Assembly (NCBI GenBank): GCA_964019415.1
Contig: OZ025878.1
Coordinates: 6,968,035-7,032,034 of the forward strand
Origin: Ianthella basta
Taxonomy: Eukaryota > Porifera > Demospongiae > Verongiida > Ianthellidae
Direction of reading: 5' to 3'
DNA: 64,000 nucleotides
Both the position numbers and the translations under genes were made by a program. The first letter of the stretch is position 1; each line of letters opens with the position of its first letter. Of the stretch, positions 1 to 10,893 are shown one piece after another. Under the pieces are notes generated by a model. It ran no database searches. It was not told the DNA's origin and saw nothing but the letters and a program-made list of their open reading frames with translations.

Positions 1-66
1 CATCTACCAATTTAGCTAATCTGTACATTGCAGTCGAAGATGTGGCTTCAGGGTATTTATTAATGT

Positions 67-1090
67 ATAAGTAATGATAAATGACTGAAACCGTAGGACT
101 GAGTATATGCATATAATAATGCTGGAGCGCACAACCATTTAATGTGATGGAGTAGGGATTAATTGTGATTACTATCTGAATGCCCACCCTTTGGGTGGGT
201 TCCCTGTGTACATTTGGTAGTTTGAGCGTTGAACCAATCAAAACTGTCCATTTGATTGGGAACATTCTGTAGACTCGCTCCATAAAACTCTGTGCGCACA
301 GAATATACTTATGTTAATCCATTTCATCTAAAGGAGTCCAGCGGCAAAGGCACTAACCACCTTAGGTCACCCCCCATATTGCCGTGATATACTCTTCCAA
401 GTTTGGTAAAGTTTGGTGGAAAATTGAATGAGGAGTTTCTGGACAACGAAACACGATGTTTTCCCTATCTATTAGATATGGCGGCAACCGTAAAAGTGGC
501 AAGAACTCGGACGGAACGACTTTAAACCAAAATTTCGGCTCGGCGAGGTTACCCAACTACACCTCTTTGTAATCCTACTGTGTTTCGTGACGTTCCGTCC
601 ACAACTGAAGGAGTATATCCCGAACAACGAAATTGTGTGTTACCATGCAAGCAAGTGGTTTGTTGTCAGTGTGGCAGGGCATGAGTGACAGCAGTGACTG
701 TACACATTCAGATGTACTGTGCATGTATACGGCTAGCTAAGACGCTGAACATGACAGCCATATATATACATAGCTATAATTATATATAGTTATTATGCAA
801 TGCATTCATCTATACCATGCAGCAGACATATATAATACCTGCATGTATTCATACTTGTTCAAAACTATGATGATTTGACTGCCTTGAATGCTGAACTCAG
901 CAAACGTAAGTTACATAATGCACAAACTCAGTGTTGTCAATTAATACATCTGCATTGGATGGTACTAATTATAATGATGAAGAGGATGCATTTCACATCA
1001 GTGATGCAGATGTCATGCCACCACAAACAATGTGGCTTCAGATGTACTGGCAGTTATATAGCAAGTCTGTGAGATATTGTTCCTTTCTCG
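67..1090. repeat. Diverged segmental repeat, copy 1 (pairs with 45447-46075)
   Basis: The stretch around 67-130 (ATGATAAATGACTGAA...) matches 45447 onward, and the match resumes from about 650 to 1090. Positions about 172-645 are absent from the other copy, so they are an insertion here; they include a small hairpin CCCACCCTTTGGGTGGG near 182. The rest of 1-866 shows no convincing coding potential. Confidence 0.6.
866..1010 (+). pseudogene. Decayed fragment of a Rab-type GTPase exon (G5 region)
   Basis: Around 948-985 the sequence still reads like the G5 region of the local GTPase family (CATCTGCATTGGATGGTAC, compare ETSALDGTN in the intact genes), but frame and flanks are lost. The paralogous stretch at 45832-45960 is slightly better preserved. 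No splice-competent exon remains. It is probably a remnant of an older array member. Confidence 0.35.
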
Positions 1091-1149
1091 TGTTGTGAAG
1101 CCCTTAGGCTATTAGAAATGCTGAAAATGCTGTAGAGGCTCATAATATA

Positions 1150-2115
1150 CTCGTTGAGTCTGTGCTATTGTATGGGGCAGAGGTATGGGGTTGTGGAGCA
1201 CAACTCGGGCCAGTTGAAAATGTGCAGATGCGGGCGGCAAGAATCTTTTTAGGGGTGGGGAGACTACACCCTTTGGTCTCCCTGCAATTTGAGATGAACA
1301 TGCTACCAATGAAATGGGTGGCAATGAAGAGAAGTATTGAGTTCTGGGTACAGGTAATGAGGATGACTGATGGCAGGTTATTGAAAGTTGTGATGCTTGA
1401 AGCCTTGGAAGTAGGGTGTAAAGTACGGTGGGTGAAAGAGCTACAACAAAGTTTGGTGAGGTTCAAATGGAAGGGGTTAGATGCTGAGGCCGTGAGTGGG
1501 TTGACATTGAAAGAAGTAAAGCAGGTGTTGAAGGACATAGCATGGAGGGAAGTGAGAGAAGTATGGAGGGAAGCAGCTAGGGAACGGCCAAAGCTGGAAG
1601 TGATTGGGAGTTTAATGGATGCTGAATGCAAGGCGCGGTGTGTGGAGATAGAGTGTAAGATGCAAAGGAGGATGATGGTGAAACTACGAGGGGGAACAGC
1701 AGAATTAAGGGTAGAAACTGGCAGATGGTGTGGGTTAAGTAGGGGCGAACGACTTTGTAAGAACTGTGACAGTGGTGAAGTGGAAGATGTCAAGCACTTT
1801 GTGTGCCGGTGTGTATTTGTGGCAGAAGAGAGGAGAGAAATGGCAAGGCTGATGAATGAGATAGTGGTGGGATGGGAGAGCATGAAGGATGATGACAGGG
1901 TGATATGGGTACTGGAGGAGGCATGCAAAGATGGAAGAGTGCGGAAGGCGCTGCAGAGGATGTGGCAGAAAAGGACAAGCTGCCCTTAAAGAACTATGCC
2001 CATTGTGATTCTTTTGACACTGTTACATTTAATTATATTATAGTGCTGCATGGGGCTGACACCCTAGTGTTTGTATTATACAACACGGTGCACTTAAATA
2101 ATAATATATCATATA
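1150..2115 (+). mobile_element. 5'-truncated non-LTR retrotransposon (LINE) fragment
   Basis: An open frame at 1162-1989 (275 codons) looks like the C-terminal end of a LINE polymerase. It begins with LLYGAEVWG, continues with RAARIFLGVGRLHPL, and near its end carries a Cys/His cluster (RWCGL, LCKNCDSGEVEDVKHFVCRC) resembling the C-terminal zinc knuckle of such proteins. The catalytic RT core is absent, so the copy is 5'-truncated and not autonomous. The paralogous locus near 58790-58815 runs straight through without it, which marks this as an insertion after duplication. The 3' side ends in an AT-rich tract (about 2095-2120). The family assignment is from motif memory only. Confidence 0.65.
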
Positions 2116-2140
2116 TCATATAGCTGCATTGAAAAGGCTT

Positions 2141-2305
2141 TGGTACCAAATTCTTGAGCAGGGCACAACTGTAAATGATATAAAAATCAAATGCAGGATG
2201 TTTCGACCCACACATCTTTTCCTGTACACCTCTGGGTCAAAACATCCAGCATTAAATTTTGATTTTATCATTAACAGTTGAGTCCTGCTCAAGAATTTGG
2301 TACCA
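2141..2305. mobile_element. Palindromic (foldback/MITE-like) element
   Basis: The ends form a perfect 22-bp inverted repeat (2141-2162 and 2284-2305, beginning TGGTACCAAATTCTTGAGCA). The arms continue inward with imperfect pairing around ATCAAATGCAGGATGTTTCG and its complement. The paralogous element is at 58826-58985. It lies upstream of the gene A start. Confidence 0.6.
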
Positions 2306-3012
2306 GTGCAGTATCCGCTTATGACTGTGACTGTATAGTTGATACCACATGCCAGTAAGCGGAGAGCAGTTAGCTGTAGGCCCCATCCATAATACATGTC
2401 TTGGTCTGACCACAAGAATGGCTAGCTCGCAAGACTGTAATTCTAACACTAGTATTTATGACGTCATGGTGGACCATGCAGGCGTACGTGGATTACGTAC
2501 TGCCGGCACACACCGCTGCCAAAATAGTGAGAGGCGACAGAAGCCTTGCAGTTGAATTTGATCTCTTCCTCAGTTGCCCTAAGTTTCCGTAGGCAATTTA
2601 TCTGCACGAACTGCACACCGACTGTTAACTGTAAGCTTATAGCCGTCATCCTACAACGCACTTATAGGGTTAGGGTCCTGATTGGCAACGAAGTTGAGCA
2701 ATGGCATTCACACACCACGGCCACATTTCGGGCGAAAATATAGGAACATGGCGTCGAAAGGTGAGCTTCCTATTATTGAGCCTTGATTTAACTTGGGACT
2801 GCCTAGCACAGATACTAGATGGGACGCTAATGTGTGTCGTGTGCAGCCGCGTGAGGCACTCGTAGCTAGCTATGTACTTGTCACTTTTAGACAATGTATC
2901 AACAACTACTTGTAGCTATAGTAAAAGTAAACATATCCCAACTTCCTGCCTTATGTTATCTAGTAGCATTGTATCAAGATATATCACAGCGGCCTCCTTC
3001 CAGAACCTCCGG

Positions 3013-3608
3013 TGTCACGGTTTATTCCATCCCCCCAGTTTTGTATCCCCCCGGGTAAAATAAACTAGGATACTTCATCCCCCGACTTCGAATTTCTGAG
3101 TATTTCTTAACTCTTTTTGGTGTGTTTCACCTCGAGGGGTTGTTCTGACAGCCATCAACCCTGCTTTGACAAGCATTAGCTAAGATTCCGACCGTTTCAT
3201 GCTCCTCACATGCTCAGGCTATAGCGTCGATGTACCTGCACATCGATGTCCACCAGTTTGCAAAACTGCACGCCGTACTGCTACTCAAACACTTCTGCTC
3301 GTTGTAGTAGTGCCCTCTTGACATTCTTCGAGAACCCAGAGGACTACACAAGCATCCCAGCCATGGTAGAAGGACAAAAACCTCACCGCGGTCGTCAGTT
3401 AACAAGATCGATGTGGTCTTCTGCAAGGACTGCGAAGGAAGTGCAGGATTCGCAGATATCATCACCTAACAGTCTCTTCTGGTAGTGGTAAGTCTCATCC
3501 TGCAGCAGGGTGCATTTTACTAGCTTCTATCAGCATTTCTGTGTCGTTTAACCAACCTTCGGTTACCCGGGGGGATACTTTATACGGGGGGTAAAATAAA
3601 CTGTGACA
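3013..3608. mobile_element. Non-autonomous DNA transposon with CCGG target duplication
   Basis: This 596-bp block is absent from the paralogous CARD exon at 59710. It starts TGTCACGGTTTATT and ends AATAAACTGTGACA (one mismatch when paired); similarity extends inward to about 50 bp with indels through CCCCCC-rich blocks. It is flanked by CCGG at 3009-3012 and 3609-3612, while the empty site has a single CCGG. No coding capacity is evident inside. It interrupts the CARD exon of gene A1. Confidence 0.85.
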
Positions 3609-4261
3609 CCGGGTCCAGCCTCCCAATGAGCAAGTAGAACAAAGATGCCCTGATCTCTTTGGAACGAGACCTTAAGATCAATGTCAACCCTGACGAGCTG
3701 ATTGATCTTTTGGAGGTGCCAGCTGGTGGGTTCATGACTGAGGGTGAGAGGATGTCAGTGTGTGAACAGCCAAACCGAAGAGAGAAGGTGGGACGCATCA
3801 TCACCCTCTTGCGGGGAAAGGGGGACTGGGATTTAGACATCTTCATGAATCTGTTGAGGAAGAGCGGAAATGAGGTGTGGGCGGGGCAGCTAGAGGAGAA
3901 GGTTTGGCTTATCAAGACTGATCCACAAGGAGGTGGGCGGAGTACTTCTTTGAATAGATGGAATGTTTGTACCATGTTTGCACACATTGTGTGGGAGTTG
4001 TCAGTGGGAGGTGTTAGGTATGCGGGCACTTCAGCAATATTGAATAACGTTCTGACTCATTGTTTGCCACAACCATTTCAGTATATTGTGTGTGCGTGTG
4101 CATATGTGTGTGTGTGTGTGTGCAACTCTGTGGTCATGAGCAGAGTAACTTAGGTAATTGCCAATTGAGAAATACACTGTATATTGTATTTAACTCAGCA
4201 ACATGGTGATTCTTCCTACAGAGTATGGAGATCCCCCAATTGGTGAGGTCAAACAAGTAAT

Positions 4262-4705
4262 GAACACCCCTGTAGTGCAAGCTCCTGCAGCTCCTGAAGT
4301 GTCAAGTGGCCATCTCACATGTTAGTGAATTACAAAATGGCTATACATTGGAGATTGTGTGTGTGTGTGCATGTGTGCATGTGTGTGTGTGTGTGTGTAG
4401 GTATGTGTGTATGTGTGCGTGTGTGTGCATGTGTGTGTATGCATGTGTGCATGTGCATACGTGTACTTCTGTGGGTACCAATTTCACAAAAATGTACTTA
4501 CAGTGGCAGGCACCCCTTTGTGAACACCCCTGTAGCGCAAGCTCCTGCAGCTCCTGAAGTGTCAAGTGGCCATCTCACATGTTAGTGAATAACAAAATGA
4601 CAATACTGGGATAATAGGCTATTCATTGGGGATTGGGTGCGTGTGTGTGTGTGCATGTGTGCATGTGTGTGCGTGCGTGTGTGTATGTGTGTGTGTGTGT
4701 GTGTG

Positions 4706-4739
<34 letters not shown>

Positions 4740-4820
4740 CATGTGTGCGTGTGCATACGTGTACTTCTGTGGGTACCAATTTCACAAAAATGTACTTACA
4801 GTGGCAGGCACCCCTTTGTG
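4262..4820. repeat. Partial tandem duplication of linker exon 3 plus (TG)n
   Basis: The block starting TGAACACCCCTGTAG at 4261 recurs at about 4522, including the donor side of exon 3, a (TG)n tract and the GTGGGTACCAATTTCACAA segment (about 4470 and 4770). Gene A2 has only one copy. The second exon copy lacks the original acceptor. Confidence 0.7.
4355..4465. repeat. (TG)n microsatellite
   Basis: Interrupted TG/CATG dinucleotide run in the intron after linker exon 3 of A1. A related run lies at 4639-4746 in the duplicated block. Confidence 0.9.
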
Positions 4821-7800
4821 CATTTCATCTGTCGAACAGGGTAGCACCAAAGCATGAAGGCTTGATTGCTTTGTCTTCATCTCCTCTTTCCAGACAACTT
4901 AAGAAAGAAAATGTTAGATGAAGAATGTGATTACGTCTGTAAAGGTACAGTTGCCATTTGAACATGATATTGTTCAAGAAATTGCATACTTGTGAATTAT
5001 TAATCTAAAATTCTCACTGACATCCTCCCCACCCCTCCCTTCCTCCTTTTCACAAGTTATATTGCTTGGAGAGTCTGGTGTGGGTAAGTCAAATCTCCTT
5101 TCATGCTACACTTGGAACATGTTCAATTTGAAAACAAGACCATCTGTTGGAGTGGACTTTGACTGCAAAATCATTGAAGTGGATTCCAAAGCAATCAAGG
5201 CTTACATATGGGACACAGGTTTGTAGCTACTTGGCTTGGTTTCATAACCACTTCCTCCTGCCTGTTCAGCGTTTTCATTCTTCATATAAACCTCTTCCAG
5301 TCTCCTGTCTCCTTTACATGCTCTTCCCTCATCTTCCCTTGTGCCCCTTCCCTTTCCAAAGTCGTCTGTGATAGTCTATTGTAATTAAAATTTATACTGC
5401 TTTTGTTCATTGTCGATGCAAGTGTGTGCATGTGTAAAATAATAATATAATGTATTTCAGTTATACATCCTTACAAGGACTATGTTGTATAATTGACTTC
5501 ACTGCAGCTGTAATTTAAAATATATTTGGCATCACCGAATGCATTCTTCAAATGTGAAGTATTGCTGTATTTTGTGAAGCCCATGATCGCGATTGGTTAT
5601 TTCCTGTCAGAATGTTGATATATAACACCGTTGTGTGATGCATGCATGTTTGTACTATCTGTTTCTGCAGCTGGTCAGGAGAGATTTAGATCTGTCACCA
5701 CCTCGTATGTTGGGCATCTGTGTCTACATTTGGGGATTGGGGGGGGAGGGTATACTCATGCTTTGTAGTGTAGTACAGACTGTCAGTTTTCTTTAAATTG
5801 TATACGCACCTCTCTGTGTATGCACTTTGGTGTCAGCCTCTTATCTCATTCCACCCTCCTTTCATCACTAAATTCACATTTCGTCTCCCCACATTCAACC
5901 CTCCTCCCCATACATGCAGGTACTACAGAGAAATTCATGGTGCTGCACTCCTGTACGACATCACGGATCTTAACTCCTATAAGAAACTGGATGAGTGGTT
6001 GACGGAGTTGAGAGATCGCTCATGCTCAAACATTGTCACCATGTTGGTTGGGAACAAGTGTGACCTGAGACAGAAGCAAGCTGTGGCCACAACAGAAGCA
6101 ATAGCTTATGCAGCGAAGAACTCCATGTTGTTCTGTGAAACATCTGCCAAGGATGGTACAGGTGTTGAGGCCGCATTTCACAACTTTCTGACAAGTCAGT
6201 GGCGCTCATGCTTTCACTGTATATGTATCACTTATACATGGGTAGCAAGGAGGACAATATGGTTTGGAAAGGGACTGGAAAATTATAATTATATGCAGTA
6301 TTTTAAAGGTGAAGTCGAGCTGTATTTCCTTCTAACCCGCATCCTCCTTCTTGCTACTGTAATTGTAAAGATCTGTAAGAAGTTGGCTGTGATGTTATTC
6401 ACTTTTTGTAGCAATACGAGAGGCTTCTAAACTGGAGCCTACTTGCTTCGGCACGAAGGAAGCCTGCACCCCTTTCCAGTCCCTCAATCCAACAGAATCG
6501 TTCACCTACTATAGCTTTATGCACCACTCAACCTTCCCTTTCCAGACTCTCTCAATTCCACATATATGTAGACTGGCTACCCATTGCCATCATAATGAAG
6601 AACTCTGTTGGCAGCCTTAAATTTTCCGCAAACACATTTCAGTCAGTAAGCTCAGCCAACATTTGAATGCAGAATAGCTAGTACATGTTGTGCAGCTAGC
6701 ATTGTCGAGAGGATGCCTAAAGTCACCATGTAGAGACACTTGTAGCCAGCTAGTTTGCAGTCTCTTTGCAATTTCTTTTAGCTAGGCAAACGTTCACATG
6801 GCTCATGCTAGCTTTGCCAAACACATATCGCGAGCTATATGAAGACCAGTGTATAGCTCCAATTAGTCTTGAACTCCTGCATGCAAACTGCTATGGCAAT
6901 TCTCAGCTCACACTCTGCATAAAATGCTTTTGACTAATGTACGTATTAACACATGTTAAATTGTGGCAGATTTGAGGCCAAATATAATTATACATTTATG
7001 CTGCAGCTGCTCAAGTTCTTGCTGTGTAAATGGACTTAAAGCAGACAGCCATATACTCCCATTACCGTGCACGGTAATTTCCACAAGCGATTCTATATGC
7101 TGTCAGGGGTAGTTATTTAAAATTTTTCCATGCTATGTCAGCTGGTGTATGTGCACTTCACTCATTGCACTCACTGAATGGTTAACTAAACTGCCCCTAT
7201 CATATGTCCTGTGCTGATATAATTGAAGACATTGATCAACTCCCATACTATGTTCATGTGTAAACATGACAATAAGCAAAAGCTTGTGTACATTTCCTCG
7301 ATTTTCCTCTCATCAGAAATCTACCAAACTGGGAAACTTCAGCCTCCAAACTTCCAGCGAAAAGCGGGCAGCATGGTTGTGGTCAAAACTTCTCCAATGT
7401 TGACACGGAAGTCTTGGTGGAAAGGACACTGTCGCTGCAAAAAGACATAATGGTTTGCATATTTATCAGTGACAAGGACAAACATTCTGTCACTTGACCA
7501 GTACTTTGGAACTGTGTGTCAAATCTTTCACAAGTGTACATTACATCACTGATCAAAACAATCTGTGCAATTTAATCAATGAGATTCTAAATATGAACAT
7601 AATTTTAAAGAGGATCTCATCCTGATTTGGTGGAATATGTATACATATGTGGGCGCATCGAGTAGAAATGGGAGCTTAAATACGCTCATGCAGGTGAGCA
7701 CCATATCTGGATGGCTTCGGACACATCATGGTAGCTAGCTAGCTACTGCATGGTCCAGGTCAAAGTGTGATGATAAGTCACTGATTAAGCTATCATCCCA

Positions 7801-9317
7801 CTTTAGCGTGGAATAGTACCATGCATGTGCTGTTTGAAACCATCCAGACATGGTGCCCACCTAAGTGTACTTAATATAGATTTTTTTTGAAATGAGTAAC
7901 CTGATTTTTTACTGTGGCGTGAAAGATAGATCTAGAGTGTACATGCTAGGAATGATTATTAGTGCAAGACTTTATTTTCATGGATGTCAGCCAATTAATT
8001 AACAAAGTCAGAAAAATTAGAGTAAGCATGATATTAAGCTTGCACCACCTGCATGGGTATGGGTATGCGCGCACCAGCACATGTACAGCTTCCCCTCTGA
8101 TTTTCAGTTTGCACTGCGGCCACCTTGTCACTACCCTTGACACCATGCATATGGGCAGACAGTGTACCATTGCCAGCATTGATGGTGTCAATAGTGAACT
8201 CAGCACATTTGTTAATCACAACCTCGTTCTCCAAATCTTCTGCTCAAATAGATTGCCAGGAGTGTGTTCACCATACCAGAATGTGTAGTATCAACCATAA
8301 ACCTGTACCTGAGAGTGAATGTATATATATGCCATCATCAGAAATATACTAATATGGCTTCTGCATGCATGTGGGTCGGGTGGCTCCTGTACATTATATG
8401 TATATATATAGCTACAACAGTGAGGATGAGTATAGTCAGTTGCACTAATTAATTGATCTAATCTAATGAACACAGGAACCCCAGCTATTTTGTATTAATT
8501 TTTGCACATAGCTAAAACAGATTGCAGGAATCATAGCAAAAATTTATAGGGATTACTCTTGTGTTTCCAGTCCCCTTGGAAAACGATGAAGAATTAATAT
8601 GAACCAGTTCAGTTGTCAAAGTTTCCTGGTTTGCGCATCTTGATGAATGTGGTTTTACTGACGCTGAATCAAATTTGGTAGAGGGCCCAACGACTGTGTA
8701 TGTGGCAAAGTGGAGCGGCACTCTGCACACTACCAATTGTCAACACAAAATTCTGTATACTCAAAGGTGTCTATCCATGCAGCTAGGGGGAATAGATGTA
8801 GGCTGATCAACAACTTTGTGGAGGGATGCTTAACATGGTCAAAGCTACACCTTCCCAATGTGATTCAGTTCCTTTGCTAAATGAGAGAATAACTGAGAGT
8901 CCATCTTATTTCCTACTGTGGTCACTAAAACAATTTTGATTCCTGTCATCACATAATTATGCATAGTGCACACGAAGACATGCATGCAGCCAAACCACCT
9001 GATGTTGCTAGTATGTTGCTTTCATACATGTATATATGTTACGCGCATACCTCTATACACACCCACCAATGCCACGGACTGCAGCTGACTGTGTGTTGCC
9101 TCTTTCTGTGCGTGTGCATTAAGGCTGGCCAATTACTAGTAGTTGTTATAACTGTGTATTTGAAGTGCTTGATCTCATGAGGAATTGGTTTGGAAATCAC
9201 TTGTTCTTCCCATCAATCCTCTCTCGCATCACCCTTCCTCTTCTTTCTCATCTCTACTACCTTGCCTGTCCCTTCCTCTCTTGCATCTGCTCCCATGTAA
9301 CTCCTCTACTGCATCAG

Positions 9318-9460
9318 AAATTTATCAAACAGGCAGGCTACATTCCAGACCCTCCTCTTCTCTACAACTAAGCACCATGTCAGCAGCCCCATCACCATCA
9401 CTGCAGTCAAGGTGGAAGAAAGTCTGCAGCTGCATGCAAGTATATAGACCTAGCATGTAA
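9318..9460 (+). CDS. Alternative last exon of A1, or relic last exon
   Basis: An AG acceptor at 9316-9317 opens a phase-1 exon starting (E)IYQTGRL, the same start as the last exon at 7317 (EIYQTGKL). It runs to TAA at 9458-9460 and contains CSC followed by nine residues, so the cysteines are not at the very C-terminus. It could be an alternative tail for A1 or the leftover of a deleted neighbouring gene. No transcript evidence is available. Confidence 0.45.
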
Positions 9461-9838
9461 ACTGAGATGTTATGGTGCACATTGTATTTATTTGTTACTG
9501 AATTTTTTTAATCAATCATTGCATGTGATGTTCTTTAAATGAGGGACATGGAAGAATGGCCTATAGTGCACATGATATGGCGGTCATCATGATCAGCGAG
9601 TGAATGAGAAGTACTAAAGCGACGACGAGCAACCGTGATTCCTTTTATGCGGAAAATCGCTTCAAGTAGCAACTGCAGAATTGCGGTCCGTATGGCCGAG
9701 GTTGCAGCTTTGCCTGCGCAGATTCGAGGTTTGCGCGTAACACATACACTTGTAGTGGGCTGGATGCAGCTGCTATGTTTGTACAGCGACAAGGCGGTGT
9801 TAATGGAACGAAGAGAGTTCCCCCCGATCGATCGAACA

Positions 9839-10828
9839 ATGGCGGCAAGAGGTAAGTAAGCTTACGTATGTCGAACACTTGTGAATCACATTTATCAGTG
9901 GGATCGCTTAAGTATCTCACACGTAAAACTCACAAGTGCGATCAGGGGATGAAGGCGTGGGGAGAAGAGGAGATAGCTATTGGAAGTATATGGCAGGGTA
10001 TACAATGCGTGGGGAGAGAGGTTCGAGAGTTTGGGGAGGACAGGTGTGGAAAGTAGCTAGAGAACAGGATAGTTTCTTTGGGAGACAGATGTGAAAAGGA
10101 GATGAGAAGAAAGTTTGAGGAGGAGAGGTGCGGGAAGGAGAGGGGAGAGGAGAGTGTGGGTATGAAGGGCAAGTTTAGAAGAGAGGAAAGTGCATAGTAC
10201 ATATGTAGAGATATCTTAAATATAGCTACTTTGAGTCTACAACTGTTGTAGTCACCAGAAGACCATAACTACCACGTGTTTAGCATAGGTATAGATGTGT
10301 TTCCCAATTCCCCATCCAGAAGCATTACTTGAAGAATCACGATCACTTGACAGCATAACACAAAGCTACAATTTTACTGAATCTTGCTCCACTATCCCTG
10401 AACCCATGAGCAAGTGGAACATAGATGCTCTGACCGCTTTGCAGCGAGATCTTAAGAACCGCCTCAGCCTGATAGAGCTTCCAGACCTTTTGGAGCGGGC
10501 AGCTGGTGGTTTCATGACAAGGGCAGAGAAGATGCAGTTGTGTGGGCAGTCGGACCAAAGAGAAAAAGTGGAGTGCATCATCACCCTCTTGCAGGGAAAG
10601 GGGGACCGGGATTTTGACATCTTCATCAAACTGTTGATGAAAAGTGGCAATGAGGTGTGGGCGGGACAGCTGCAGAAGAAAGCAAAGAAGTTCAAGGAGA
10701 AGTCACAAAAAGGTGCGTGTACATAGCAAGGCAGTAGAGAGTGTTGATTTTTGCCTATTGTTCGAGAGTGTCCAGAGAATGTACCCAACAAGCTTCTCTC
10801 CAGTAAGTATATTATATATACATCGGAG

Positions 10829-10893
<65 letters not shown>

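Larger units (their letters stand above)
2123..8285. repeat. Segmental duplication copy 1, carrying CARD-Rab gene A1
   Basis: Collinear with 58809-64000 across the 5' flank, all exons, introns and 3' flank of gene A. Differences include a 596-bp insertion at 3013-3608 in this copy, an extra partial tandem copy of exon 3 at 4522-4820, and many small substitutions and indels. The partner copy is cut off by the window end, so the true length is unknown. Confidence 0.85.
2748..9460 (+). pseudogene. CARD-Rab fusion gene A1 (damaged copy)
   Basis: Same plan as A2 at 59436. Exons: 2748-2760 (MASK start); CARD exon 2964-3932, interrupted by a TIR element at 3013-3608; 4222-4320 linker; 4894-4944; 5057-5218 with P-loop GESGVGKS; 5671-5704 AGQERFRSV; 5920-6194 with YYRE, NKCD and ETSAK; last exon 7317-7450 ending HCRCKKT. 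A second possible last exon lies at 9318-9460 (KKVCSCM then nine residues). Two lesions hit the CARD: the insertion, and an in-frame TAG at 3635-3637 where the other CARDs have TGG (MSKW). The GTPase half is open in every exon. CARD loss could leave a GTPase-only product if an internal start or alternative promoter is used. The fusion is clear from paralogy; present function is doubtful. Confidence 0.75.

Noticed and set aside
1140..1928. 262-codon minus-strand frame opposite the LINE fragment
   Set aside because: Low-complexity Ser/Thr/Leu shadow of the plus-strand LINE coding sequence.
4306..4921. Frames rich in Cys and Val in gene A1 intron
   Set aside because: Microsatellite translations in the linker-exon intron.
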